11,560 nucleotides of DNA from positions 1-11,560 of the forward strand of contig JAJRSQ010000372.1 of NCBI GenBank assembly GCA_024278725.1, read 5' to 3'. The DNA comes from Chloroflexota bacterium. Lineage in GTDB: Bacteria; Chloroflexota; Anaerolineae; 4572-78. Below, one piece after another: positions 1 through 6,899 of the stretch. Position numbers and translations under genes: made by a program. Under the pieces are notes generated by a model. It searched no databases. It was not told the origin of the DNA and saw only the letters and a list, made by a program, of their open reading frames with translations. Every line of letters starts with the position of its first letter. Within the stretch, counting starts at the first letter, position 1.

Positions 1-1
1 A

Positions 2-664
2 TATACCACCCAGATTCAACAGGAATCGCTGACGGTGCAATCGCTGGGCGTGCGCGGGACACCGGCATTTTTCATCAACGGCGTTTATGTTGCCGGCGCG
101 CAACCGTATGAAGTGTTCCGCCAAATCGTGAACGAACAGTTGGCGCAACTCGGCAGTGAACCCGTTGAAGCGCAACCCACCGAGCCGCCGCGTTCATCCG
201 ACGAAATTCCGGGGCTGGTCGTGTTTCCGTCGCAGTCGCAGCTCCACAAAAGCGGAGAAGTCACCTATGCCGATGATGTACCGGCGGGCGGCGTTCACAG
301 CGATAGATGGCAAAACTGCGGCATCTACACCGAACCCGTCGCCACCGGCAACGTGATGCACTCGCTGGAGCATGGCGCGGCATGGGTCGCCTATAACCCG
401 GACAAATTATCGGCGGCGGATGTTGGCGTGCTGCAAAATATTGTGCGCCAACAACTGCAAGCCAACCGGGAACCGATGGTCATTTTATCACCGAAAACGG
501 GGCTGTCATCCCCCATTGTGGCGACGGCATGGCAGGCGCAATTGACGCTGGACGCGCCGGACGATCCGCGACTGGTGCAATTTCTGGAAATATTCCAAGT
601 TGGTCCATACACCCCCGAACCGGGCGCACCCTGCACCGACGGCGTGGGTAATCCAACCAACTGA
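2..664 (+). CDS. DsbA-like thioredoxin-fold / DUF3105 fusion protein (5' end missing)
   Basis: The reading frame is open from base 2 and ends at TGA 662-664; the true start lies upstream, so only the last 220 residues are visible. Residues 1-50 look like the C-terminal end of a DsbA/Thioredoxin_4 domain: GTPAFFINGVYVAGAQPYE contains the cis-Pro loop (GTP) and the strand typical of that family. After a Pro/Glu-rich linker comes a DUF3105 domain (about residues 75-215) with its characteristic WQNCG (Cys106), HSLEHG (His120, His124) and PEPGAPC (Cys211) motifs. DsbA-type proteins act on thiols outside the cytoplasm, and DUF3105 has no established function. The active-site CxxC and any signal peptide would lie before the window. 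A GTG at base 35 is in frame, but it falls inside the thioredoxin domain and is not a credible start. Family assignment is confident; the role is unknown. Confidence 0.85.
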   Translation, partial: YTTQIQQESLTVQSLGVRGTPAFFINGVYVAGAQPYEVFRQIVNEQLAQLGSEPVEAQPTEPPRSSDEIPGLVVFPSQSQLHKSGEVTYADDVPAGGVHSDRWQNCGIYTEPVATGNVMHSLEHGAAWVAYNPDKLSAADVGVLQNIVRQQLQANREPMVILSPKTGLSSPIVATAWQAQLTLDAPDDPRLVQFLEIFQVGPYTPEPGAPCTDGVGNPTN

Positions 665-675
665 AAGCAGATGAG

Positions 676-1308
676 ATGAGCAAAACCAATCCCATTCCCT
701 GGTACAATTTGGTCGCGCCATTGTATGATCTTTCCGTCAAAGGGGTTTACAATCGCGCGCGCCGGGAGACGATGCGCCAGCTTCAGCTTGAGCCGGGTCA
801 AACCGTTTTGGACATTGCCTGCGGAACCGGCGAAAATTTCAAGTACGTTTTGGAAAATATCGGGAAAAGCGGCACAATTATTGGGACTGATTATTCAGCA
901 GGAATGTTGGCGCAAGCCCGTCGCAAGATAGAAAAGAACGGGTGGCAGAATGCCTATGTGATACAAGCGGATGCTCGCACGTTGTCACCGGCAATGTTCT
1001 GACAAGCCACGTCCAAACCCGATATGGTTATTGACCGTATGCTCTGCACGCTGGGGTATTCGGTGGTTCCGGAATGGGAGTCCGTCTTTCAAAACACATG
1101 GAACTTTCTGGCTCCCGGTGGTCGCTATGCCATTATGGATTGGTACATTCCCACCCCATCTCTGAAAACAAAGCTCATCAATCGTATTGCAGCCAGCGAT
1201 ATTCACCGCAGAATATGGGAACCTCTGGAAGCCCTAGCCGAGGATTTTCAACGCACAACTTTTTTCCGAGGGCAGGTATTTGTGGTCTCCGGACGGAAGC
1301 CACTTTAA
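676..1308 (+). pseudogene. Class I SAM-dependent methyltransferase interrupted by an in-frame TGA
   Basis: One reading frame encodes a UbiE-like Rossmann methyltransferase of about 210 codons, but codon 109 (bases 1000-1002) is TGA. Upstream part: WYNLVAPLYD opening, SAM motif I VLDIACGTGENF (Asp46-Gly52), the acidic residue after strand 2 (Asp72 in GTDYS) and QADA (Asp99). Downstream part in the same frame: PDMVIDRMLCTLG (strand 4) and LAPGGRYAIMDWY (post-motif III), ending at TAA 1306-1308. Because the frame does not change, this is a nonsense codon and not a frameshift. The upstream product would lack the second half of the fold. The downstream ATG at 1024 has no visible Shine-Dalgarno and would lack SAM binding. 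The substrate cannot be told. It starts 11 bp after the DUF3105 gene with only a weak GAAAG ribosome site. The DNA is clearly more AT-rich than the neighbours (about 38% GC across 841-900), consistent with transfer. Sequencing error or readthrough are alternatives to a true pseudogene. Confidence 0.75.
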
Positions 1309-1319
1309 ATAGTTTTTTT
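1282..1319 (+). terminator. Possible weak intrinsic terminator at the end of the methyltransferase frame
   Basis: Bases 1282-1290 can pair with 1295-1303 around a GGAC loop (9 positions with one mismatch and one G-T). An AT-rich stretch follows, ending in seven T at 1313-1319. The T run starts about 9 bases after the stem, which is further than in a classical terminator, and the stem overlaps the 3' end of the methyltransferase. It would partly separate the ATPase gene from upstream transcription. Tentative. Confidence 0.3.
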
Positions 1320-1344
1320 AGCACCATTCAGGAGGCATATCCCT

Positions 1345-3720
1345 ATGGATCATCAACACATGCACCATGCAACTGAACCGACACCCGGCAGCAACGACGC
1401 CCCGGCAAAATTGGAACTGGAAATCACCCAATATTTTATGGGGTCAGCCTGCCCGCAAATTGAGCACCACGTGAGTCAAACGGAAGGCGTGCATCAAGTT
1501 GCGCTCAACCGGATTTCGGGCGTGATTCTGGTGGATTATGACCCTGCGCGCGTCACCCCCGATGCCATCATTGCGGCGGTGAAGCACTGCGGTTACACCT
1601 GCAAGGAAGGGGGCGCAGTTCACATCGCCTCCCACGCCGACCACGCGAAGCACGCCGACCATGCCGCCCACGAAGGACACGAGGGGCATGAGGAACACGA
1701 AGGCGGCGAAGGGCACGACGCGCACGCCGGACACGGTCCCCATATGGCAAAGATGATGCGCAACCTGTTCCTCATCTCCGCCGCCATCACCGTCATCGAG
1801 CTGATATACTCGCCTTTGGGCACGCGCCTGCTGGGCTGGAATCCGGTCACACCGTTTGGCATCCCCAACAACATCTTTCAATTTTTAATCACCACGCCGG
1901 TGGTCTTCTGGGGCGGCAAGCCCTTCCTTTCCGCGGCGTGGAAAGCGCTGCTGAAAAAAGAATTGAACATGGCATCGCTGATTGCCACCGGTATTCTGAC
2001 CGCCTACCTTTACAGTGTGGGAGCGACCTTCCTGTTTGAAGGGGATGTCTTCTTTGAAGCCGCCGCCATGCTCACCACCTTCAGCCTGTTAGGGCACTGG
2101 ATGGAAATGGCAGCCCGAAACGCCACCGGCGAAGCAATTTCATCCCTGTTGAAGCTGGTACCGGCGCAAGCCCGGGTACTGCGCGACGGGCAGGAAGTTG
2201 AAGTGCCGGTGGAAGAGGTGCGGGTGGGCGACATCATCGCGGTGCGCCCCGGCGAAAAAATTCCCGTGGACGGGGTGGTCATTGACGGGCAAAGTTATGT
2301 GGATGAATCGATGATTACCGGCGAGCCGATTCCGGTGAACAAAGGGGTCGGCGCATCGGTCACGGGGGGGACGCTGAACACCACCGGCGCGTTCCGCTTC
2401 AAAACCGAGCGCGTCGGCGGGGATACCGCACTGGCGCGCATTGTGCAGATGGTGCAATCGGCGCAGAGCAGTAGAGCGCCCGCCCAACGGCTGGCAGACA
2501 CCGCCGGGAAGTATCTGGTTTTTGTGGCGCTGGGCGCGGGCATCCTTTCGATGGCGCTGTGGGTCATTTTGGGCGCGGACATCATTTTCGCCCTGACGAT
2601 TGCCGTTTCCACCGTGGTCATCGCCTGCCCCGACGCGCTGGCGCTGGCAACCCCCGCCGCCATCACCACCGGCATGGGGCTGGGCGCGCGCAACGGCGTG
2701 CTCATCAAAGATGCGCCCTCGCTGGAAAGTGTCGCCACGCTGGACACCATTGTGCTGGACAAAACCGGCACGCTCACCGAAGGAAAACCCTCCGTCACCG
2801 ACATTGTCACCACGTCAAACGTAACGGAAGACACCCTGCTGGCGCGGGTCGCGGCGTTGGAAGCAGACTCAGAGCATCCGCTGGCACGGGCAATTGTGGA
2901 CTCCGCCGTTGAACGCGGGCTGGATGTTTCTGAAAACGTCACCGGCTTTGAAACGATACCCGGTCACGGGGCACTGGCAATGGTTGGCGGCAGCCGGTTG
3001 GCTATCGGCAATGATAAAATGATGGCAAAAGAAGGGCTGACGGTGGACGACGTGCAGGCGGATGTGCATCGGTTATCGTCGCAGGGGAAAACGGTCACTT
3101 TTGTGGCAATGGATGGCAAATTGGCGGGCTTGATTGCGCTGGCGGATAAACCCAAAGCCTCCGCCGCCGAAGCCATTGAAGCGTTGCACAAACTGGGGCT
3201 GGAAGTAGCGATGCTCACCGGCGACGCCCGCAAAACCGCCGAAGCCGTCGCCGCGGAATTGGGCATTGATACCGTGATTGCGGACGTGCTGCCCGACCAG
3301 AAAGCGGCGAAAGTTGCCGCCCTGCAAGCGGAGCAGAAAAAAGTGGCAATGGTCGGCGACGGGGTGAACGATGCGCCCGCGCTGGCAACCGCCGATGTCG
3401 GCATTGCCATCGGCGCGGGGACGGACGTCGCCATTGATACCGCCGATGTGGTGCTGATGCGCAGTGACCCCTTCGATATTGTGAAGGCGATTGTACTTGC
3501 CCGCAAGGTTCGTGGTAAAATAAAACAGAACCTGTTCTGGGCGGCAATCTACAACGTCATCTCCATTCCCATTGCCGCCGGGGTGCTGTACACCTCCTTC
3601 GGCATCCTGTTGCGCCCCGAATGGGCAGCGCTGGCGATGGCAGCCAGCACCATCACCGTTACGTTGAATGCCCTGGTATTGAATTGGGTGGGCTTGCCCA
3701 AACCCAAATCAGCGGCGTAG
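1345..3720 (+). CDS. P1B-type heavy-metal (probably copper) translocating ATPase, CopB-related, with CPD motif
   Basis: A 791-residue ion pump of usual family length. AGGAGG at 1330-1335, 9 bp before the ATG, fixes the start. Order of parts: His-containing N-terminus (4 His in the first 8 residues); degenerate HMA domain (about 22-86) with one Cys (Cys36) where GMTCxxC is expected, plus a C-terminal Cys82/Cys86 pair; segment 93-133 with 13 His in 41 residues, mixed with Asp/Glu; TM1-TM4 (about 140-255); actuator TGE (325-327); TM5 (about 390-410); TM6 with CPDALALATP (Cys428-Pro-Asp430); phosphorylation motif DKTGTLT (Asp472); HP motif SEHPL (509-513); hinge GDGVND (671-676); TM7 with Tyr736-Asn737; TM8 with MAAST (765-769). 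The M..ST pattern of TM8 and the His-rich N-terminus resemble CopB-type (P1B-3) pumps, which carry CPH; CPD is unusual. It probably exports Cu(I) or Cu(II), but the CPD motif leaves ion specificity open. Confidence 0.93.
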   Translation: MDHQHMHHATEPTPGSNDAPAKLELEITQYFMGSACPQIEHHVSQTEGVHQVALNRISGVILVDYDPARVTPDAIIAAVKHCGYTCKEGGAVHIASHADHAKHADHAAHEGHEGHEEHEGGEGHDAHAGHGPHMAKMMRNLFLISAAITVIELIYSPLGTRLLGWNPVTPFGIPNNIFQFLITTPVVFWGGKPFLSAAWKALLKKELNMASLIATGILTAYLYSVGATFLFEGDVFFEAAAMLTTFSLLGHWMEMAARNATGEAISSLLKLVPAQARVLRDGQEVEVPVEEVRVGDIIAVRPGEKIPVDGVVIDGQSYVDESMITGEPIPVNKGVGASVTGGTLNTTGAFRFKTERVGGDTALARIVQMVQSAQSSRAPAQRLADTAGKYLVFVALGAGILSMALWVILGADIIFALTIAVSTVVIACPDALALATPAAITTGMGLGARNGVLIKDAPSLESVATLDTIVLDKTGTLTEGKPSVTDIVTTSNVTEDTLLARVAALEADSEHPLARAIVDSAVERGLDVSENVTGFETIPGHGALAMVGGSRLAIGNDKMMAKEGLTVDDVQADVHRLSSQGKTVTFVAMDGKLAGLIALADKPKASAAEAIEALHKLGLEVAMLTGDARKTAEAVAAELGIDTVIADVLPDQKAAKVAALQAEQKKVAMVGDGVNDAPALATADVGIAIGAGTDVAIDTADVVLMRSDPFDIVKAIVLARKVRGKIKQNLFWAAIYNVISIPIAAGVLYTSFGILLRPEWAALAMAASTITVTLNALVLNWVGLPKPKSAA

Positions 3721-3734
3721 ATAATACCCCCTCT

Positions 3735-3757
3735 CCCTCTCCCCCGTGGGGAGAGGG
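3735..3757. repeat. GC-rich palindrome in the ATPase-regulator intergenic gap
   Basis: CCCTCTCCCC (3735-3744) and GGGGAGAGGG (3748-3757) form a perfect 10-bp stem with a 3-base spacer, inside a C/T-rich then G-rich tract (3727-3771). No T run follows on either strand, so it is a poor intrinsic terminator. Simple palindromes of this CCCTCTCCC/GGGAGAGGG type recur between genes in many environmental bacteria, so a dispersed REP-like repeat is the likeliest reading; one copy alone cannot prove this. It separates the ATPase stop (3720) from the next ATG (3798) and may act as an mRNA 3'-end stabiliser. Confidence 0.55.
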
Positions 3758-3797
3758 GATTAAAAGGGGGGAAATACATTTAACTCAGGATTGATTT

Positions 3798-4466
3798 ATG
3801 GCAGAAAAAATCCGGGTAGTTTTGGCGGATGACCATGCAGTGGTACGCAAGGGCATCCGAGAATTTTTAGAAGACGAAGACGACATCGAAGTGGTGGCGG
3901 AAGCCGAAAACGGCGCGCAGGCGGTCGCTTTGGCGGAGGCATATCACCCCGATGTGCTGGTGCTGGACATCCAGATGCCGGAAATGACCGGCATCGAAGC
4001 GGCGCGGCAAATCAAAGCCATTGACCCGCGCGCGCATATTCTGGTGCTCACCGCCTATGACGACGACCCCTACATTTTTGCGATGTTGCAGGCGGGCGCC
4101 AACGGATACGTGTTGAAAAACGCGCCCTCCTCCGAACTGGTGCGGGCGGTGCGAGCGGTTTCTCGCGGGGAATCCGCGCTCGACCCCGCCGTCACCGCCA
4201 AAGTGATGAGCCAGATTGCCACCGGAAAACCGGCGGGCGCGCAGGAGATCATCGAAAGTTTGACCCCGCGCGAACTGGACGTGTTGCGGCTGGCGGCAAA
4301 AGGGCTGACCAATCGCGCCATCGGGCAGAATCTCGGCATCAGCAACCGCACCGTACAGGGGCATCTGGCGAACATTTTCGGCAAATTGAATGTCACCACC
4401 CGCACCGAAGCGGTGCTGCTGGCGATGAAACAAGGCTGGCTCACTCTGGATGAGGCGGTTGATTAG
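3798..4466 (+). CDS. NarL/FixJ-family response regulator
   Basis: A 222-residue two-domain regulator. The receiver domain (about 5-120) has the acidic pair Asp11-Asp12, phospho-acceptor Asp57 (LVLDIQMPEMTG), Thr85 and Lys107, all the expected residues. The LuxR-type helix-turn-helix (about 155-210) starts LTPRELDVLRLAAKG and carries the recognition segment SNRTVQGHLANIFGKL. AGGA at 3787-3790 lies 7 bp before the ATG. The sensor kinase follows after only 3 bp, so the two form a cognate pair (regulator first). The recognition helix (RTVQGH) differs clearly from that of the second NarL-type regulator at 9421-10092 (KTIRNR), so the two should bind different DNA sites. Target genes cannot be read from the sequence; the adjacent metal ATPase is one candidate. 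Confidence 0.93.
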   Translation: MAEKIRVVLADDHAVVRKGIREFLEDEDDIEVVAEAENGAQAVALAEAYHPDVLVLDIQMPEMTGIEAARQIKAIDPRAHILVLTAYDDDPYIFAMLQAGANGYVLKNAPSSELVRAVRAVSRGESALDPAVTAKVMSQIATGKPAGAQEIIESLTPRELDVLRLAAKGLTNRAIGQNLGISNRTVQGHLANIFGKLNVTTRTEAVLLAMKQGWLTLDEAVD

Positions 4467-4469
4467 CCG

Positions 4470-6203
4470 ATGCGTTTTGGCAGTGTGCGCGGATTGCGGG
4501 TTCAACTTCTACTGTGGACAGTGCTGCCACTGACATTCATGTTGGTGGCAGTCGCCGTGTGGGGCATCAACATCCATGAAACCGCCATGCGCGAATTGGT
4601 GGCGAAAATGGACGCTCGCGCCGCCCGGCTGGCAGCGGGACACCTGAGCGACCAGCTCTCGAACCGGTTGGTGGTGCTGGATTCGCTGATTGACGGTGCG
4701 ACATCCGCCGGCGACGGCACGCTGGATGCGCTGTTCGATGGCGGTATCGCCTTTTTTGCCGCCGATGGCACGCTGAAAGAAGCCTTCCCGCCCACCCAAA
4801 ACTGGGATGCCCGCCCGGTCAACAAAATGCAAGCCGGGCAATCGGTGCTGTCAATGTCCCACGCCCGACAAGCCCTCTATTCCCCCCTATTCATCGACCC
4901 CGCTTCCGGCAACGAAATGCTGCTGGTGGGTCTGGCGGAAGAAGACGGGCAAATGGTAATGGGCGCGGTATCGCTGGCTCGGCTGGGCGAACCGGGGGTA
5001 TTGCAATTGACCAATACCCCCTCGGAAGTCCCCCGCAACAATGGTTCGCAGTCGCTCAATGTGCTGATTTCATTTCTGGTTGACCCGCAGGGAACGGTCA
5101 TCTATCACCCCGACCCCACCCAAATCGGGTTGGATTACCGCCCGCATGAAGGCGTTATCGCCGTGACACAGGGGCTCTCCGGCGCAACCTTCCACCGCGA
5201 GGAAAACGGGCAGGAGATGGTTGCCGGATACGCGCCCGTGGCAGGTCCCGGTTGGGGGCTGGTGGTGCAGGAGCCGTGGGAAACGCTGATTGCCCCCAAT
5301 CTGCGGCTTTCTTTGCTCACCCCGCTGGTGGTGGTGATTGCCGCGCTCATTTCCGGCGCAGCCGTCACCTTCGGACTGCGCAACATCGTCTACCCCCTGC
5401 AAGCGTTAGACAAACAAGCCACCGCCGTCGCCTGGGGCGATTTTTCGGCTGTGGACAAGCCCGTGGGCGGCGTGCAGGAAATTGATGACCTGCGCCGCAC
5501 GCTCGAAGGGATGACCCGGCAAATTCAACGCTACCAAACCGGCATGCGCGATTACATCGCCGCCGTGACCGCCGCGCAGGAAGATGAGCGTCGCCGTTTG
5601 GCGCGGGAATTGCACGATGAAACGATTCAATCGCTGATTGCGTTGGGGCATCGGGTGGAAATGGCGCAAAAAGCGCTCGATAAAAACCCGGAACGGGCGC
5701 GGGAACGGCTGGAACAACTGCGAACGATGGTGCTGGACACTCAAACCGAGTTGCGCCGTTTTGTCCGCGCGTTGCGCCCGCTGTATCTGGAAGATTTGGG
5801 TTTGGTCACCGCGCTGGAAATGCTGGCGAAAGAAGTTTCGGCGGCAAACGGGTTGGATGTGACCGTGCGAATTCAGGAAACGCCGCGCCGCCTCTCCCCC
5901 GACATCGAATTGACGGCGTATCGCATCGCGCAAGAGGGGTTGAGCAACGTGGTGCGCCACGCGCAAGCGCAATCGGCGGTGCTGACCGTCACCTTCGCCC
6001 AAAAAGGGGTGCATCTGTGGCTGAAAGATGACGGTGTCGGTTTCAACCCGCCCGTCAACCCCGCCGATATGGCAAATGAAGGGCACTTCGGGCTGATGGG
6101 CATCCATGAACGCGCCCTGCTCTTCGGCGGTTGGCTCACCATTCATGCCCAACCGGGCGAAGGTTCGGAATTGGAAATTTTTCTCCCCGCAGCAAAGGAA
6201 TGA
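4470..6203 (+). CDS. Membrane sensor histidine kinase, Cache-HAMP-HisKA_3-HATPase (NarX/LiaS type)
   Basis: A 577-residue kinase with a short N-terminal cytoplasmic tail, TM1 (about 11-30), a large extracytoplasmic sensor of about 250 residues resembling a double-Cache domain (FLVDPQGTVIYHPDPTQIG and YAPVAGPGWGLVVQ are typical of its second half), TM2 (about 284-304) and HAMP (about 305-357). The HisKA_3 dimerisation domain follows, with ERRRLARELHDE (phospho-acceptor His382), then the HATPase with N box QEGLSNVVRHA (Asn493), G1 box DDGVGF (520-525) and a second Gly motif FGLMGIHERA. All catalytic motifs are intact. The start lies 3 bp after the regulator's stop, so translation is likely coupled. 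Cache domains in such kinases usually bind small external ligands; the ligand here is unknown. It should phosphorylate the regulator encoded just upstream. Confidence 0.92.
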   Translation: MRFGSVRGLRVQLLLWTVLPLTFMLVAVAVWGINIHETAMRELVAKMDARAARLAAGHLSDQLSNRLVVLDSLIDGATSAGDGTLDALFDGGIAFFAADGTLKEAFPPTQNWDARPVNKMQAGQSVLSMSHARQALYSPLFIDPASGNEMLLVGLAEEDGQMVMGAVSLARLGEPGVLQLTNTPSEVPRNNGSQSLNVLISFLVDPQGTVIYHPDPTQIGLDYRPHEGVIAVTQGLSGATFHREENGQEMVAGYAPVAGPGWGLVVQEPWETLIAPNLRLSLLTPLVVVIAALISGAAVTFGLRNIVYPLQALDKQATAVAWGDFSAVDKPVGGVQEIDDLRRTLEGMTRQIQRYQTGMRDYIAAVTAAQEDERRRLARELHDETIQSLIALGHRVEMAQKALDKNPERARERLEQLRTMVLDTQTELRRFVRALRPLYLEDLGLVTALEMLAKEVSAANGLDVTVRIQETPRRLSPDIELTAYRIAQEGLSNVVRHAQAQSAVLTVTFAQKGVHLWLKDDGVGFNPPVNPADMANEGHFGLMGIHERALLFGGWLTIHAQPGEGSELEIFLPAAKE

Positions 6204-6209
6204 TTCCCC

Positions 6210-6899
6210 ATGACCACAATTTTGATTGTTGATGACGAAGAAAACATCCGCAATTTAGTGTCGGCGTATCTGCGCGCCGAAGGCTACACCGTCCACGAGG
6301 CAGAGGACGGACCCGGCGCGCTGAAAGCCGCACGCGCCTTCAAACCCAAGCTGATTGTGCTGGATGTGATGCTCCCCGGTATGGACGGGCTGGAAGTTTT
6401 GCAGGCGTTGCGCCGCGAATCGGACGTGTACGTCATCATGCTCACCGCCAAATCGGAAGAGACCGACAAAATCATCGGGTTATCGGTGGGCGCGGATGAC
6501 TATTTGACCAAACCCTTCAGCCCCCGCGAGCTGGTGGCGCGCATCAAAGCCGCCTTGCGCCGCTACGGGCATACTTCATCCACCGAAAATGCCGTGCTGG
6601 TTTTTGAACACATCCGCATTGACGGCGACGCTCGCCGGGTGTGGGTGGATGATGAAGAAATTGCCCTGACCGCCATCGAATTCGACCTGTTGCACGCGCT
6701 GGCACGCCGCCACGGACGGGCGCTCAGCCGTGAACAACTGCTGCAAGACGTGTGGGGCTATGATTTCTACGGCGAAGACCGCGTGGTTGATGTGCATCTG
6801 GGGCGCATCCGCAAAAAAATCGAACCCGACCCCGCCCATCCCCGGCTGATTGTCACCGTGCGCGGGGTGGGCTACCGCTTTGAGGACACACCCCAATGA
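6210..6899 (+). CDS. OmpR/PhoB-family response regulator
   Basis: A 229-residue regulator. The receiver (about 3-118) has Asp8-Asp9, phospho-acceptor Asp52 (LIVLDVMLPGMDG), Thr79 and Lys101 (DDYLTKPF). The C-terminal winged-helix DNA-binding domain (about 130-225) contains LTAIEFDLLHALARRHG and ends with the canonical VRGVGYRFED. AAAGGA at 6194-6199, inside the end of the preceding kinase gene, lies 10 bp before the ATG, and only 6 bp separate the two genes. Its 3' end overlaps the next kinase by ATGA (6896-6899), so it pairs with that kinase and not with the HisKA_3 kinase upstream. It is most like the large group that includes WalR and MprA-type regulators. The binding site and regulon are unknown. 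Confidence 0.94.
   Translation: MTTILIVDDEENIRNLVSAYLRAEGYTVHEAEDGPGALKAARAFKPKLIVLDVMLPGMDGLEVLQALRRESDVYVIMLTAKSEETDKIIGLSVGADDYLTKPFSPRELVARIKAALRRYGHTSSTENAVLVFEHIRIDGDARRVWVDDEEIALTAIEFDLLHALARRHGRALSREQLLQDVWGYDFYGEDRVVDVHLGRIRKKIEPDPAHPRLIVTVRGVGYRFEDTPQ

Noticed and set aside
391..801. Long minus-strand open frames opposite the DUF3105 and methyltransferase genes
   Set aside because: They lie antisense to well-supported genes, show no recognisable domain, and are low-complexity shadows of GC-rich coding DNA. The same applies to the other minus-strand frames across the ATPase and signalling genes.
1000..1002. TGA as selenocysteine or reassigned codon in the methyltransferase
   Set aside because: Other genes in the window end at TGA in the expected place (662, 6201, 6897, 8051), and no family precedent or insertion element is visible, so a nonsense codon is simpler.
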